Source of the DNA: Rhabdaerophilum sp. SD176
GTDB taxonomy: Bacteria > Pseudomonadota > Alphaproteobacteria > Rhizobiales > Beijerinckiaceae
Length of the DNA stretch: 64,000 nt
Assembly: GCF_030143245.1 (NCBI RefSeq)
Contig: NZ_JARJNS010000006.1
Location: forward strand, 124,001 to 188,000
Reading direction: 5' to 3'
Both the position numbers and the translations under genes were made by a program. The notes beneath the pieces are model-generated. The model had not been told where the DNA came from. It saw only the letters and a list, made by a program, of their open reading frames with translations, and did no database searches. Positions 56,304 through 64,000 of the stretch are shown here, piece after piece (the stretch's first letter is position 1; each line of letters begins with the position of its first letter).

Positions 56304-57403
56304 GAGGCAGCCCTCCTCGCGATCAGGGCGACGGGTCCGCCACCATCCGGCCCCTGATGTTCCGCCCCGCCGGACACAAAGATCTCGGCATGGCCGACAA
56401 GCCCCGCCAGCGCGCCGGCTACGAAAGCACGCGCGTGGCGGGTGGCAGAAATATCGGAATCGTCAAGCATGGTATGCCGAGCGCCGCGCAGGCGGCCGGA
56501 CTGGCCGGCCTCGGCCTTGGCCAGCAACGCGACAAGGCGGCTGCGCTCGGCGGCCGGCAACTGGCCCTCTACCGTGAATCCGAGCCTCTTCAGCCCGGCG
56601 CGGACGGGCTCGATATCGATCTGATCCGCCATGACGGCGTGATCGATTACGAGGTCTCCCGCCCATCCGGCGCTCATGCCGAGCACGAGAATCTCGTGGT
56701 TCATCAGCTCGATCCCGGCCGACGTGCTGGCCCGGCCCGACCAGAGCGCGGGATCCGTGCCGATCACGCCTTCCACAAGCCTTTCAGCCGGGACTTCCCC
56801 GAGCGCGAGGGCCACGCCCAGCGCAGAGGCCGCACGGGACAAGCCCATGGATTTCAGCGTGTCGCGGGTGGTCGTCCTGGCACCCCGCGCCGCCGCCTCG
56901 GCCACGCGATCCGCCGTGAGCAGCGGGCATTTGATCTGGACGAAATGGACATCCTCAGCCGTTTCGATGCCGGCATCGGCCATCGCGGCAGCAACGCCTT
57001 CCGCCACGGCGTGGATCTGGGCCGGCGTGCCGATCTCCTCCGGCAGCAGCGCCCGGCTATGGGCTGCGCCGATGGCGAGGGCCGGCCCGGCCGGAGCTGC
57101 GGCGGCCGCGTCAATCCGCTCGAAGACAAGCAGATGCGGCGAGAGCGCGCCTTCCGTTCCGCCGGACATGACCATGGTGATGCGATCAACCGCTTCCGCA
57201 GGGAGATACCGGCCGAGTGCGGCCTTCAGCGCGGCCACCGCGAAAGCGCGGGTGAAATCATTGACGCAGCCATTGCCCTCGGTCTTGCCAACAATGCCGA
57301 TAACCGCGGCCGGATCGATCTGCCCCCGGGCGACGGCATCGACCAGCGGCACCGTATCGTTCGGCCCTGCGACAAGCAGGCGATGGATCCGCGCCTGCCT
57401 CAT
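56300..57403 (-). CDS. Cyanuric acid amidohydrolase/barbiturase-family ring-opening enzyme
   Basis: This 367-residue enzyme is made of three similar beta-sheet units. Family signatures are [15 protein letters not shown] (Lys40), [14 protein letters not shown] (Ser80), VQIKCPLL (Lys158) and [32 protein letters not shown] contains Ser344. AtzD opens cyanuric acid to carboxybiuret and barbiturase opens barbituric acid to ureidomalonate; the sequence alone does not separate the two. The nearby biuret-hydrolase-like and AtzEG genes favour the cyanurate line, while the nucleoside-type transporter leaves the pyrimidine route open. Start and stop overlap both neighbours (ATGA). Confidence 0.9.
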
Positions 57404-58080
57404 GCCGGCAACCCAGCCAGCAGGGCGCCGGATGAACTCACGGCGCCGAAAACCCCGCCTTGCATCTTCACCATCTTGATCGCGGCCTCATGGTTTCCGC
57501 GATCGGTCGCGCCGCAGCAATCCTCGAGCAGCAGGCATTCGAAGCCACGATCATTGGCCTCGCGCATGGTCGTATGCACGCAGACATCGGTGGTGATGCC
57601 GGTCAGGACGAGATTGTCGATCCGGCGCTGGCGCAGGATCAGTTCGAGATCGGTGGCGCAGAACGAACCCTTGCCCGGCTTGTCGATGATGATCTCGCCT
57701 GGCAGCGGGGCAAGTTCATCGATGATCTCCCAGCCGGGCTCGCCGCGCACGAGGATGCGGCCGCAGGGGCCGGCATCGCCGATACCCGCGCCGATACGCT
57801 GCGAGCGCCAGCGCTTGTTGGCCGGCAGATCCGAGAGGTCGGGCCGGTGGCCCTCACGCGTATGGATGATCGTGTACCCTGCACCACGCATGGCTGCGAG
57901 AACGCGACGGATCGGTTCGATCGGCGCGCGCGTGAGCGAGAGATCATAGCCCATAGCGTCGACATAGCCGCCCTTGCCGCAGAAATCGGTCTGCATGTCG
58001 ATGATCACCAGAGCCGTATTCGCTGGCATAAGCCGGCCATCATAAGGCCAGGCATAGGGATCGGCGGCGATGGTGGGCAT
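57400..58080 (-). CDS. Biuret hydrolase-like cysteine amidohydrolase (isochorismatase fold), copy 1
   Basis: This 226-residue protein has the triad Asp28 (VIIDMQTDF), Lys134 ([10 protein letters not shown]) and Cys167 ([21 protein letters not shown]); this spacing equals the one I recall for BiuH of Rhizobium leguminosarum. The N-terminal YAWPYDGRL segment, [21 protein letters not shown] and [17 protein letters not shown] are shared with biuret and ureidoacrylate hydrolases. It would cut biuret to allophanate or a related ureide. The ATG follows a GGAG site, 18 bases after the permease stop, and it overlaps the AtzD-like gene. Confidence 0.88.
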   Translation of the reverse strand: MPTIAADPYAWPYDGRLMPANTALVIIDMQTDFCGKGGYVDAMGYDLSLTRAPIEPIRRVLAAMRGAGYTIIHTREGHRPDLSDLPANKRWRSQRIGAGIGDAGPCGRILVRGEPGWEIIDELAPLPGEIIIDKPGKGSFCATDLELILRQRRIDNLVLTGITTDVCVHTTMREANDRGFECLLLEDCCGATDRGNHEAAIKMVKMQGGVFGAVSSSGALLAGLPA

Positions 58081-58098
58081 GAATGCTCCTGCAATGCC

Positions 58099-59022
58099 CT
58101 AGCGGGTGAGCGACAATTCGCCCGGCGCATCCCGCAACGCCTTCTTCGAACCGGCAGAGCCGATCATCAGGAACAGCGTGAGGATGTAGGGCGCGGCGTT
58201 GAAGAAGTAATAGCCCTGCGTGATCCCGATCGATTGCAGGGCCGGGCCGAGGGCACCGGCCGCGCCGAACAGCAACGCGGCAAGCATGCAGCGGATCGGG
58301 TGCCAGCGGGCGAAGATCACGAGGGCCACCGCCATCAGACCCTGCCCGGAAGACAGGCCCTCGTTCCAGCTGCCGGGATAGTAGAGCGAGAGGAAGGCTC
58401 CGCCGATGCCGGCCAGAAACCCACCGAACCCGGTTGCGGCGAGGCGCACCAGCGCCACCGAATGGCCGAGCGCGCGGGCCGCGACCTCGCTGTCGCCCGT
58501 CACGCGGAGGATCAGGCCAGCGCGCGTGTTCTTCAGGGCCCAGGCGAGGAAGAAGGCGAGCGCGATGCCGATGATGAAGAGCGGGTTGATCTTGAGCGCC
58601 TCGACAACCTGCGGGTTATCCGACCAGCCCCCCAGCGGAATGGAAGGCAGGCGCGGGGCACTCGGCTGGATGTAGGGCTTGCCGAAGAAGAACGCGATGC
58701 CTGTGCCGAACAACATCAGCGCAATGCCAACGGCGATGTCATTGACCTTCGGCAGCCGGCAGATCGTGGCGTGGAGCATGCCCATGCAGCAGCCAGCCAA
58801 CCCGGCGACCAGCACGCCGAGCCAAGGCGAGCCGGTCTGGTAGGAGGTGGCATAGCCGCTCATCGCACCAAGGACGAGCGTGCCCTCGAGGCCGAGATTG
58901 ATCCGCCCTGCCCGCTCGGTGATCATCTCGCCGAGCGCGACGAACAGGAAGGGCGTCGAGACGCGGATCGCCCCGCCGATCATCGCCATCAGCACCATGA
59001 AGAAGGCGGAACCCGGTTCCAT
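58099..59022 (-). CDS. BMP-type ABC importer permease, second subunit
   Basis: This 307-residue integral membrane protein of the branched-chain amino acid/ribose permease superfamily starts MEPGSAFFMVLMAMIGGAIRVSTPFLFVALGEMITERAGRINLGLEG. The ERAGRINLGLEG segment is the hallmark of the purine/nucleoside-type permease pair. Its ATG overlaps the stop of the first permease (TGATG); the longer frame upstream is a shadow. It ends ELSLTR before the biuret-hydrolase-like gene. Confidence 0.92.
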   Translation of the reverse strand: MEPGSAFFMVLMAMIGGAIRVSTPFLFVALGEMITERAGRINLGLEGTLVLGAMSGYATSYQTGSPWLGVLVAGLAGCCMGMLHATICRLPKVNDIAVGIALMLFGTGIAFFFGKPYIQPSAPRLPSIPLGGWSDNPQVVEALKINPLFIIGIALAFFLAWALKNTRAGLILRVTGDSEVAARALGHSVALVRLAATGFGGFLAGIGGAFLSLYYPGSWNEGLSSGQGLMAVALVIFARWHPIRCMLAALLFGAAGALGPALQSIGITQGYYFFNAAPYILTLFLMIGSAGSKKALRDAPGELSLTR

Positions 59023-60146
59023 CAGGTGCGCTCCGTTCGCAAGGCGGGGTTGAAGAGACGCAGCCGGCCATAGAGGGTCTCGCTGGCCAGCAGCACAACA
59101 AAGCACAGCCCTTGCAGCAGCAGGACGGAGGCATCCGGGAGGCCCATCCGGCGCTGGATGATGCCGCCTGCTGCCGCGATCCCGCCAAAGAGGATCGCGA
59201 CCGGGATGATGGCCAGCGGATGGTGGCGTGCGAGGAAGGCAACGAGGATGCCGGTAAAGCCATAGCCGGCGGCCAGCGAGGCATTGGCCTTGCCATGCAC
59301 GGCGGCAACCTCGAAGAACCCGGCAAGGCCGGCACAGGCCCCGGCAATCATCGAGGCGATGACCACGAGCCGCCCGACCGGCAGGCCCTGCGCCAAAGCG
59401 GCGCGGGGATTGCCGCCGGCCACGGCGCAAGCAAAGCCGAAGGTGGTGCGGAGCATCAGCACATAGAGCAGGATGCAGGCGCCGATGGCGAAGGCGAGGC
59501 CCCAATGGACATCGATGCCGGGGATCTTGCCGATCATTGCCTCGGCACCGATGTTCCGGGTCGAGGGCTTGTTCGGATCCGCCGGATCGCGCAAGGCGCC
59601 CTCGACGAAGAAGTTCATGATCGCGATGGCGATATAGGAAAGCAACAATGTCGAGATCGTCTCGTTGACGCCGCGATACCGCCGCAGGCTGCCGGCCAGG
59701 CCAGTCCAGAGCCCGCCGACCATGACTGCCGCCAGCAGCATCGCCGCATTCATGAACCAGGGATTGACTGTGCCGATCATCGGCAAGGCAATCGCCGCCG
59801 CCGAGAAACCACCAAGGACGAGCGCCCCTTCCGCGCCGATCATCGTCATGCCGAGGCGGGCCGGAATGGCCACGGCCAGGGCGGTGAGCATCAAAGGGGC
59901 GGCGCGCAGCAGGGTGTTCGACCACGAAAAGGCCGTGCCGAACCCGCCGAGCCAGACGAGCTGGAAGAACTGGACCGGCGATTTCCCGAGCGCCAGCAGG
60001 AAAACCGAGAACAGCAAGGCCGAAACAAGCAGCGCCAGCAACGGAATGGCCAGAGCCTCGGCATAGCCAAGCCAGAGCAGGGTCCGGGCGCGGGAAGCCC
60101 CGGCCGTCGGAGCGGTGGGAAGGGAAACCGGGTCAGCCGCCATCAT
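59022..60146 (-). CDS. BMP-type ABC importer permease, first subunit
   Basis: This 374-residue membrane protein has the family segments LGKSPVQFFQLVWLGGFGTAFSWSNTLLRAAPLMLTALAVAIPARLGMTMIGAEGALVLGG, YRGVNETISTLLLSYIAIAIMNFFVEG and AAGYGFTGILVAFLARHHPLAI. The N-terminal 25 residues are probably cytoplasmic. It pairs with the permease encoded immediately downstream. It follows the binding-protein gene by 44 bases. Confidence 0.92.
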   Translation of the reverse strand: MMAADPVSLPTAPTAGASRARTLLWLGYAEALAIPLLALLVSALLFSVFLLALGKSPVQFFQLVWLGGFGTAFSWSNTLLRAAPLMLTALAVAIPARLGMTMIGAEGALVLGGFSAAAIALPMIGTVNPWFMNAAMLLAAVMVGGLWTGLAGSLRRYRGVNETISTLLLSYIAIAIMNFFVEGALRDPADPNKPSTRNIGAEAMIGKIPGIDVHWGLAFAIGACILLYVLMLRTTFGFACAVAGGNPRAALAQGLPVGRLVVIASMIAGACAGLAGFFEVAAVHGKANASLAAGYGFTGILVAFLARHHPLAIIPVAILFGGIAAAGGIIQRRMGLPDASVLLLQGLCFVVLLASETLYGRLRLFNPALRTERT

Positions 60147-60190
60147 GATGGACCCGGCCGCCGAAACGACCGGGCCTCCCCTGCTGGAAT

Positions 60191-61303
60191 TCAGGTGATG
60201 GAGCCGACGACACCCTCGGCGAGGAAATTCATCCCGTCGAGCACGCGGTCGAAATTGTCATAGCTGGCATTGGGCAGCACCACATTGCCCTTGTTATCCT
60301 TCACGGGACCTTTGAGGATCGGCTTGTTGGCCTTCAGATCGGCCATGGCCGCCATTGCCGCCTTGCGGGCGGGCTCCTCGGCCCCGGCGCCGAAGGCGGT
60401 ATTTCGGACCATGTCCTTGTCATAGCCGCCGAAGACCACATTCGGCACCGGCTGCCCCTTGGCGATAGCATCGGCGAAGATCTTGTAGATCGTCTCCCAC
60501 TTGTATTCAGCGCCAGTGATGAAGCCCTTCGGCGCCAGCGAGGCCTGGCTGGCATTATGGCCGAGGCTCTTGATGCCACGGCGTTCGGCCGTCTCGATCA
60601 CCACTTTCGGGCTGTCGACATGGCAGGTGAGGATGTCGCAACCGGCGCCGATCAGCGCATTGGCGGCTTCCGCCTCGCGAACCGGCAATGCCCAGTCACC
60701 GGTGAAGATCACCTGGAGGGTGGCATTCGGATTGACCGAACGGGCGCCCCAGAGCACCGAATTGATGTTGCGCAGGACGCTGGAAATCGGTTTGGCGGCA
60801 ACGAAGCCGATCTTGTTCGACTTGGTGGAAAGGCCGGCCGCAACGCCATTCACGTAATGCGCCTGATCGAGATAGCCGAAATAACTGCCGGCATTGTCCG
60901 GATGCTTGCCCTTTTCCCAGAGCGGCGCGGCATGGCGGAGCGTGACCTTGGGGTACTTCTTGGCAACATCGACCATGAAGGGGTTGAAATAGCCGAAGGA
61001 GGTGGCGAGGATCAGGTTCGCGCCTTCGAGATTGATCATGGATTCCATAGACTTGGCAACAGCTGCGGTCTCGGGGACATTCTCTTCCTCGATGATCTTG
61101 ACGCCCGGCGTGGCCTTCAGCGCGCCGATCGAAACCGCATGGGCCTGGTTCCAGCCGAAATCATCCTTCGGGCCGACATAGACAATGCCGATGGTCACGT
61201 TCGTTGCGGCACGCAGCATACCCGGGAAACCGAACGAGGCGGCGCCAATGCCGGCGGCGGTGCCCTTCAGCAGGGAGCGGCGGGAAAGAAGATCGAAGGT
61301 CAT
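60191..61303 (-). CDS. BMP family ABC transporter substrate-binding protein
   Basis: This 370-residue periplasmic protein has a Tat signal (SRRSLLKGTAAGIGAASFGF, mature near AATNVTIG). The BMP (PnrA-like) fold begins IGIVYVGPKDDFGWNQAHAVSIGAL and has LILATSFGYFNPFMVDVAKKYPKVTLRHA, NKIGFVAAKPISSVLRNINSVLWGARSVNP and CDILTCHVDSPKVVIETAERRGIKSLG. Family members bind nucleosides, purines or related heterocycles; the enzymes in the operon suggest a cyclic imide or ureide. The ATG follows CAGGAG. First gene of the operon and divergent from atzG. Confidence 0.93.
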   Translation of the reverse strand: MTFDLLSRRSLLKGTAAGIGAASFGFPGMLRAATNVTIGIVYVGPKDDFGWNQAHAVSIGALKATPGVKIIEEENVPETAAVAKSMESMINLEGANLILATSFGYFNPFMVDVAKKYPKVTLRHAAPLWEKGKHPDNAGSYFGYLDQAHYVNGVAAGLSTKSNKIGFVAAKPISSVLRNINSVLWGARSVNPNATLQVIFTGDWALPVREAEAANALIGAGCDILTCHVDSPKVVIETAERRGIKSLGHNASQASLAPKGFITGAEYKWETIYKIFADAIAKGQPVPNVVFGGYDKDMVRNTAFGAGAEEPARKAAMAAMADLKANKPILKGPVKDNKGNVVLPNASYDNFDRVLDGMNFLAEGVVGSIT

Positions 61304-61616
61304 GCTGGGCTCCTGAAGCTGGATGACGGACCTGACCGGACAGGTGCAGGAGCGGTTCAAGCAACGCCCGTGCCATGCGATACCACCGGCCGCGCCGAGG
61401 TTTCGCGGAACGTCACTGCATACAATACAGCAGGATCGCCCAAGAAATAGACAGACATGGCGTTGCTTGCGGCACCCGGCTCCGGTATCGGAAGGCCAGC
61501 CTCGAAAGGTTCCCTTGTCCGACGATGCCGAGGCTCTGTCGTGTCGCATGCGCGCCCATGGCATGCCGATTGCTGATCCATGCAAGTCTCTTCGCAGCCG
61601 CCTTCTGGAGTGCCGA
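61304..61616. other. Divergent control region between the BMP operon and atzG-atzE
   Basis: This 313-base gap has no convincing gene. It should hold both promoters. The clearest element is an imperfect inverted repeat CTGCATACAATACAG (61416-61430), whose minus-strand reading CTGTATTGTATGCAG resembles the GTATAC-centred sites of GntR-family regulators. No regulator gene is adjacent. The region nearer atzG contains repeated GCATG/CATGC words (61547-61565) but no clear -35/-10 pair. Confidence 0.5.
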
Positions 61617-61832
61617 ATGCCCGCGTCCGACCCGCCCGATTTCGAGGCCCTTGCCAGCGCGCTCGCCCGCGCGCTGGCCTTGCCGGTCACGGAGGAGACG
61701 CTGCCAGGCGTGGCCATGAACCTGGCGCTGGCCTATCGCCTCGCGCCTGCCTTCCTCGATTTCCCGCTGCCGGACACGCTCGAACCCGCAGCCATCTTCG
61801 ATCCGCGTGCCAACCCCGTGGCAGCCCCATGA
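61617..61832 (+). CDS. atzG: AtzG-like small subunit (DUF4089)
   Basis: This 71-residue protein reads ALASALARALALPVTEETLPGVAMNLALAYRLAPAFLDFPLPDTLEPAAIFDPRA. It has two helices followed by a proline-containing tail, the pattern of AtzG, which wraps onto AtzE and is needed for its stability in the carboxybiuret hydrolase complex. The ATG has GGAG at seven bases. It overlaps the amidase gene by ATGA, which supports a stoichiometric complex. Confidence 0.85.
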   Translation: MPASDPPDFEALASALARALALPVTEETLPGVAMNLALAYRLAPAFLDFPLPDTLEPAAIFDPRANPVAAP

Positions 61833-63220
61833 CGGACTGGACGCATGAAAGCGGGGCCCGCATCGCCGCGGCGGTCCAAGCCGGCGATGTCACCGCCCGT
61901 TCGGTCGTGGAGCGGCATCTTGATGTGATCGAGGCGCGCAATCCGCTGCTCAAGGCTTTCACCGATGTGACGGCTGGCCGGGCTCTTGCAAATGCCGAGC
62001 GGATCGATGCGCGCCGCCGGCGCGGCGAGGCCCTGCCGCCGCTGGCGGGGATGCCCTTCGCCGTGAAGAACCTGTTCGACATTGCCGGGCTGCCAACCCG
62101 AGCCGGATCGAAGATCAACCGCGACCGGCCATCGAGCGAAAGCGATGCCACCGCCATCTCCCGGCTGGAAGCGGCAGGCGCCATCCTCATCGGCGGTGTG
62201 AACATGGGCGAATATGCCTATGATTTCACTGGGCGAAATGCCCACGATGGTCACTCCAGGAACCCGCATGATCCCGAACGGATGACAGGCGGCTCGTCCG
62301 GTGGATCGGGCGGCTGTGTCGCGGCAGGTATGGTTCCCGTTGCGCTCGGCTCCGACACGAATGGCTCCATCCGGGTGCCTGCTTCGCTCTGCGGCCTGTT
62401 CGGCCTGAAGCCGACCTATGGCGCCCTTTCCCGCGGCGGGAGTTTCCCCTTCGTCACCAGCCTGGACCATGTCGGGCCGCTGGCGCGCAGTGTCGAGGAT
62501 CTCGCGCGGGTCCATGATGCGATGCGCGGCCGCGACCCGCGTGACCCTGCCTGCTGGGGCGGCCCGGTGGAGCCGCTTGCACCGCAGATCGAGACCGGCA
62601 TTGGCGGCCTCCGCATCGCCCGCGCGGGAGGCTATTTCACGCGGCTGGCTTCACCGCAGGCCCTTGAAGCCGTTGAGACGGTTGCCGGCGCGCTCGGGGC
62701 CTTCCAGGTGGCGGAAATTCCGGAGGCCGAGCGCGCGCGCGCCGCCGCATTCGTGATGACGATGACCGAAGGCGCTGCCCTGCACCAGGAGCGGTTGCGG
62801 CAGCGGATCGCCGATTTCGACCCGGAAGTCCGCGACCGGCTGCTCGCAGGGGCGATGCTGCCCGGTGCCTGGTATCACCGCGCGCAGGTGTTCCGAGCCT
62901 GGTACAAGGAGGCGGTAGCCGAGCTCTTCCGGCAGGTCGATGTGCTGATCGCGCCGGCCACGCCGGTTTCCGCGCCGCTTGTCGACCAGCGGGTCTTCAC
63001 CGTCGATGGGCAGGACCTGCCCGTCCGGGCCAATCTCGGCATCTTCACGCAGCCGATCTCCTTTATCGGGCTCCCGGTTGCGGCGGTTCCGGTCTGGCCA
63101 GCGGAAGGCATGCCAATCGGCGTGCAGGTGATTGCAGCAGCAGGGCGGGATGACGTGGTGCTCCGCGTCGCGCGCCATCTCGAGCGTGCGGGCGTTTGTA
63201 CGTCCCGCGTGGCGGGTTGA
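61829..63220 (+). CDS. atzE: AtzE-family amidase (carboxybiuret hydrolase-like)
   Basis: This 463-residue amidase-signature enzyme has the Ser-cisSer-Lys triad: Lys80 (PFAVKNLFD), Ser156 (MTGGSSGGSGG) and nucleophile Ser180 (SDTNGSIRVPAS). AGSKINRDRP and GNVNMGEYAYDFTGRNAHDG-like text (GGVNMGEYAYDFTGRNAHDG) are typical of the AtzE/HpxY branch. With AtzG it would deaminate 1-carboxybiuret or a similar ureide. It is transcribed divergently from the transporter/AtzD operon. An allophanate hydrolase (AtzF) is not in the window. Confidence 0.9.
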   Translation: MTDWTHESGARIAAAVQAGDVTARSVVERHLDVIEARNPLLKAFTDVTAGRALANAERIDARRRRGEALPPLAGMPFAVKNLFDIAGLPTRAGSKINRDRPSSESDATAISRLEAAGAILIGGVNMGEYAYDFTGRNAHDGHSRNPHDPERMTGGSSGGSGGCVAAGMVPVALGSDTNGSIRVPASLCGLFGLKPTYGALSRGGSFPFVTSLDHVGPLARSVEDLARVHDAMRGRDPRDPACWGGPVEPLAPQIETGIGGLRIARAGGYFTRLASPQALEAVETVAGALGAFQVAEIPEAERARAAAFVMTMTEGAALHQERLRQRIADFDPEVRDRLLAGAMLPGAWYHRAQVFRAWYKEAVAELFRQVDVLIAPATPVSAPLVDQRVFTVDGQDLPVRANLGIFTQPISFIGLPVAAVPVWPAEGMPIGVQVIAAAGRDDVVLRVARHLERAGVCTSRVAG

Positions 63221-63380
63221 TGCACCCAAGTTGTGGGCGCGGCGCGGCACTCTCTGGTGCCCTGCCCGGTTTCCGCAACGCAGCCATTGGAAAAGACCCC
63301 TGCCATGAAGGAACGAGACCTGCTAAGGGGACCATCCTGGCGCCGAGCCGGTTGCGCGATTCACGCGCCGCGAACCAAGA

Positions 63381-64000
63381 ATGCCCTCCCGAATGTCCGT
63401 TTCCTCCATCCTGCCCTCCGCGCTGCATCCGTTTCTGGCTGCGTCCCTCGCACGGAAGGGCTATGACAGCCTGACCCCCGTACAATCTGCCGTTGCCGAT
63501 CCGGCTTTGGCCCATCGTGATCTGCTCGTTTCGTCGCGGACCGGATCCGGCAAGACGGTCGCCTACGGGCTCGGCATCGCGCCGGCCCTGCTGAAGGACG
63601 CTCTCCCCCCGGCCGGCAAGCCGCTGGCGCTTGTCATTGCGCCGACGCGCGAACTTGCCCTGCAGGTGCAGCGCGAACTTCGCTGGCTCTACGAGGATGC
63701 GGGCGCGATCATCACGTCCTGTGTCGGCGGCATGGATTCCCGGGCGGAGCGCAAGCATCTCGAACGCGGCGTGCATATCGTCGTCGGCACGCCCGGGCGG
63801 CTGGTCGACCATCTGACCCGCGGCGCGCTTGATCTCGGTGTCCTTGCCGCCATCGTTCTCGACGAGGCCGACGAGATGCTCGATCTCGGCTTCCGCGAGG
63901 ATCTCGAAACAATCCTGGCCGCAACGCCGGAGAGGCGGCGGACATTGCTGTTCTCGGCGACCCTGCCGAAGGGCATCGTCGCGCTCGCCACACGCTTCCA
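63381..64000 (+). CDS. DEAD-box ATP-dependent RNA helicase, N-terminal part
   Basis: The gene is cut by the window end; about 206 residues are visible. A Q-motif region (ARKGYDSLTPVQSAV) precedes motif I SSRTGSGKT, Ia PTRELALQVQ, GG (CVGGMDS), Ib TPGRLVDHL, II VLDEADEMLDLGF and III FSATLPKG. Two in-frame ATGs (63381 and 63393) are possible starts. The enzyme unwinds RNA in ribosome assembly or decay; the subfamily depends on the missing C-terminus. It lies 160 bases after the amidase, a gap in which I see no clear promoter, and is unrelated to it. Confidence 0.93.
   Translation, partial: MPSRMSVSSILPSALHPFLAASLARKGYDSLTPVQSAVADPALAHRDLLVSSRTGSGKTVAYGLGIAPALLKDALPPAGKPLALVIAPTRELALQVQRELRWLYEDAGAIITSCVGGMDSRAERKHLERGVHIVVGTPGRLVDHLTRGALDLGVLAAIVLDEADEMLDLGFREDLETILAATPERRRTLLFSATLPKGIVALATRF

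Noticed and set aside
63221-63380. Possible small gene between the amidase and the helicase
   Set aside because: A short ATG frame exists (63305 onward) but it lacks a ribosome site and runs in a different frame into the helicase gene, so it is treated as noise.

Overview
The window is a GC-rich, densely packed stretch of chromosome from an alphaproteobacterium, most probably of the order Hyphomicrobiales (Rhizobiales). The signs are a FixJ-type regulator, the many ABC/TRAP uptake systems, a glutathione-dependent formaldehyde dehydrogenase, malate synthase G, a Sox cytochrome set and a GGCCGGG...CCCGGCC extragenic palindrome. The genus cannot be fixed from sequence reading alone. I recognise no insertion sequence, prophage, CRISPR array, tRNA or rRNA. 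Most genes sit in translationally coupled operons (ATGA, GTGA, TTGA or TGATG junctions), and convergent neighbours are only 4 to 25 bases apart.

Layout. 1-640: the end of a hydantoinase/dihydropyrimidinase gene, convergent with an AtzH/HpxZ-like gene. 709-7701: a glycerol-3-phosphate (ugp) uptake operon, ugpB-ugpA-(secreted unknown)-ugpE-ugpC, followed by a sensor kinase and a FixJ-like regulator; a good Pho box lies upstream of ugpB. 7992-11263: a TAXI-type TRAP transporter with an intrinsic terminator between binding protein and permease. 11503-12641: YCII-like and ankyrin proteins. 12800-19406: a three-gene putative amide-ligation system (transglutaminase/DUF2126 amidoligase, ATP-grasp/alpha-E, transglutaminase). 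19419-21986: MarR regulator divergent from a MobA-like flavin hydroxylase. 22107-24367: dinB and frmA. 24531-33782: dipeptide ABC transporter, penicillin-acylase-family hydrolase and M20 peptidase. 33955-34692: a membrane-anchored degenerate SNase protein. 34697-39336: iorA-iorB-like molybdenum hydroxylase genes coupled to soxXYZA. 39458-44717: SDR, DUF296 and acyl-CoA synthetase genes, an IclR regulator and a divergent SDR. 44900-54086: malate synthase G, DM13 protein, ABC-F ATPase, YgiQ radical SAM protein, nitroreductase, ArsR regulator and MFS transporter. 54112-63220: a cyclic-imide/cyanurate-type catabolic cluster made of a BMP-family ABC transporter, a biuret-hydrolase-like enzyme, an AtzD-family ring-opening hydrolase and a second isochorismatase-fold enzyme, divergent from atzG-atzE. 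63381-64000: the start of a DEAD-box helicase.

How the parts fit. The general theme is scavenging of organic nitrogen and phosphorus: glycerol phosphate, peptides or N-acyl compounds, and ureido or cyclic amides. The most interesting pieces are three. The Sox cytochrome/carrier set lacks SoxB and SoxCD, is wired behind an aldehyde/N-heterocycle-type molybdenum hydroxylase, and its SoxY has a non-canonical C-terminal arm. The amidoligase/transglutaminase operon has no obvious substrate. The AtzD/BiuH/AtzEG catabolic cluster has its enzymes interleaved with a nucleoside-type ABC transporter, and an AtzH-like gene lies about 60 kb away at the other end of the window.
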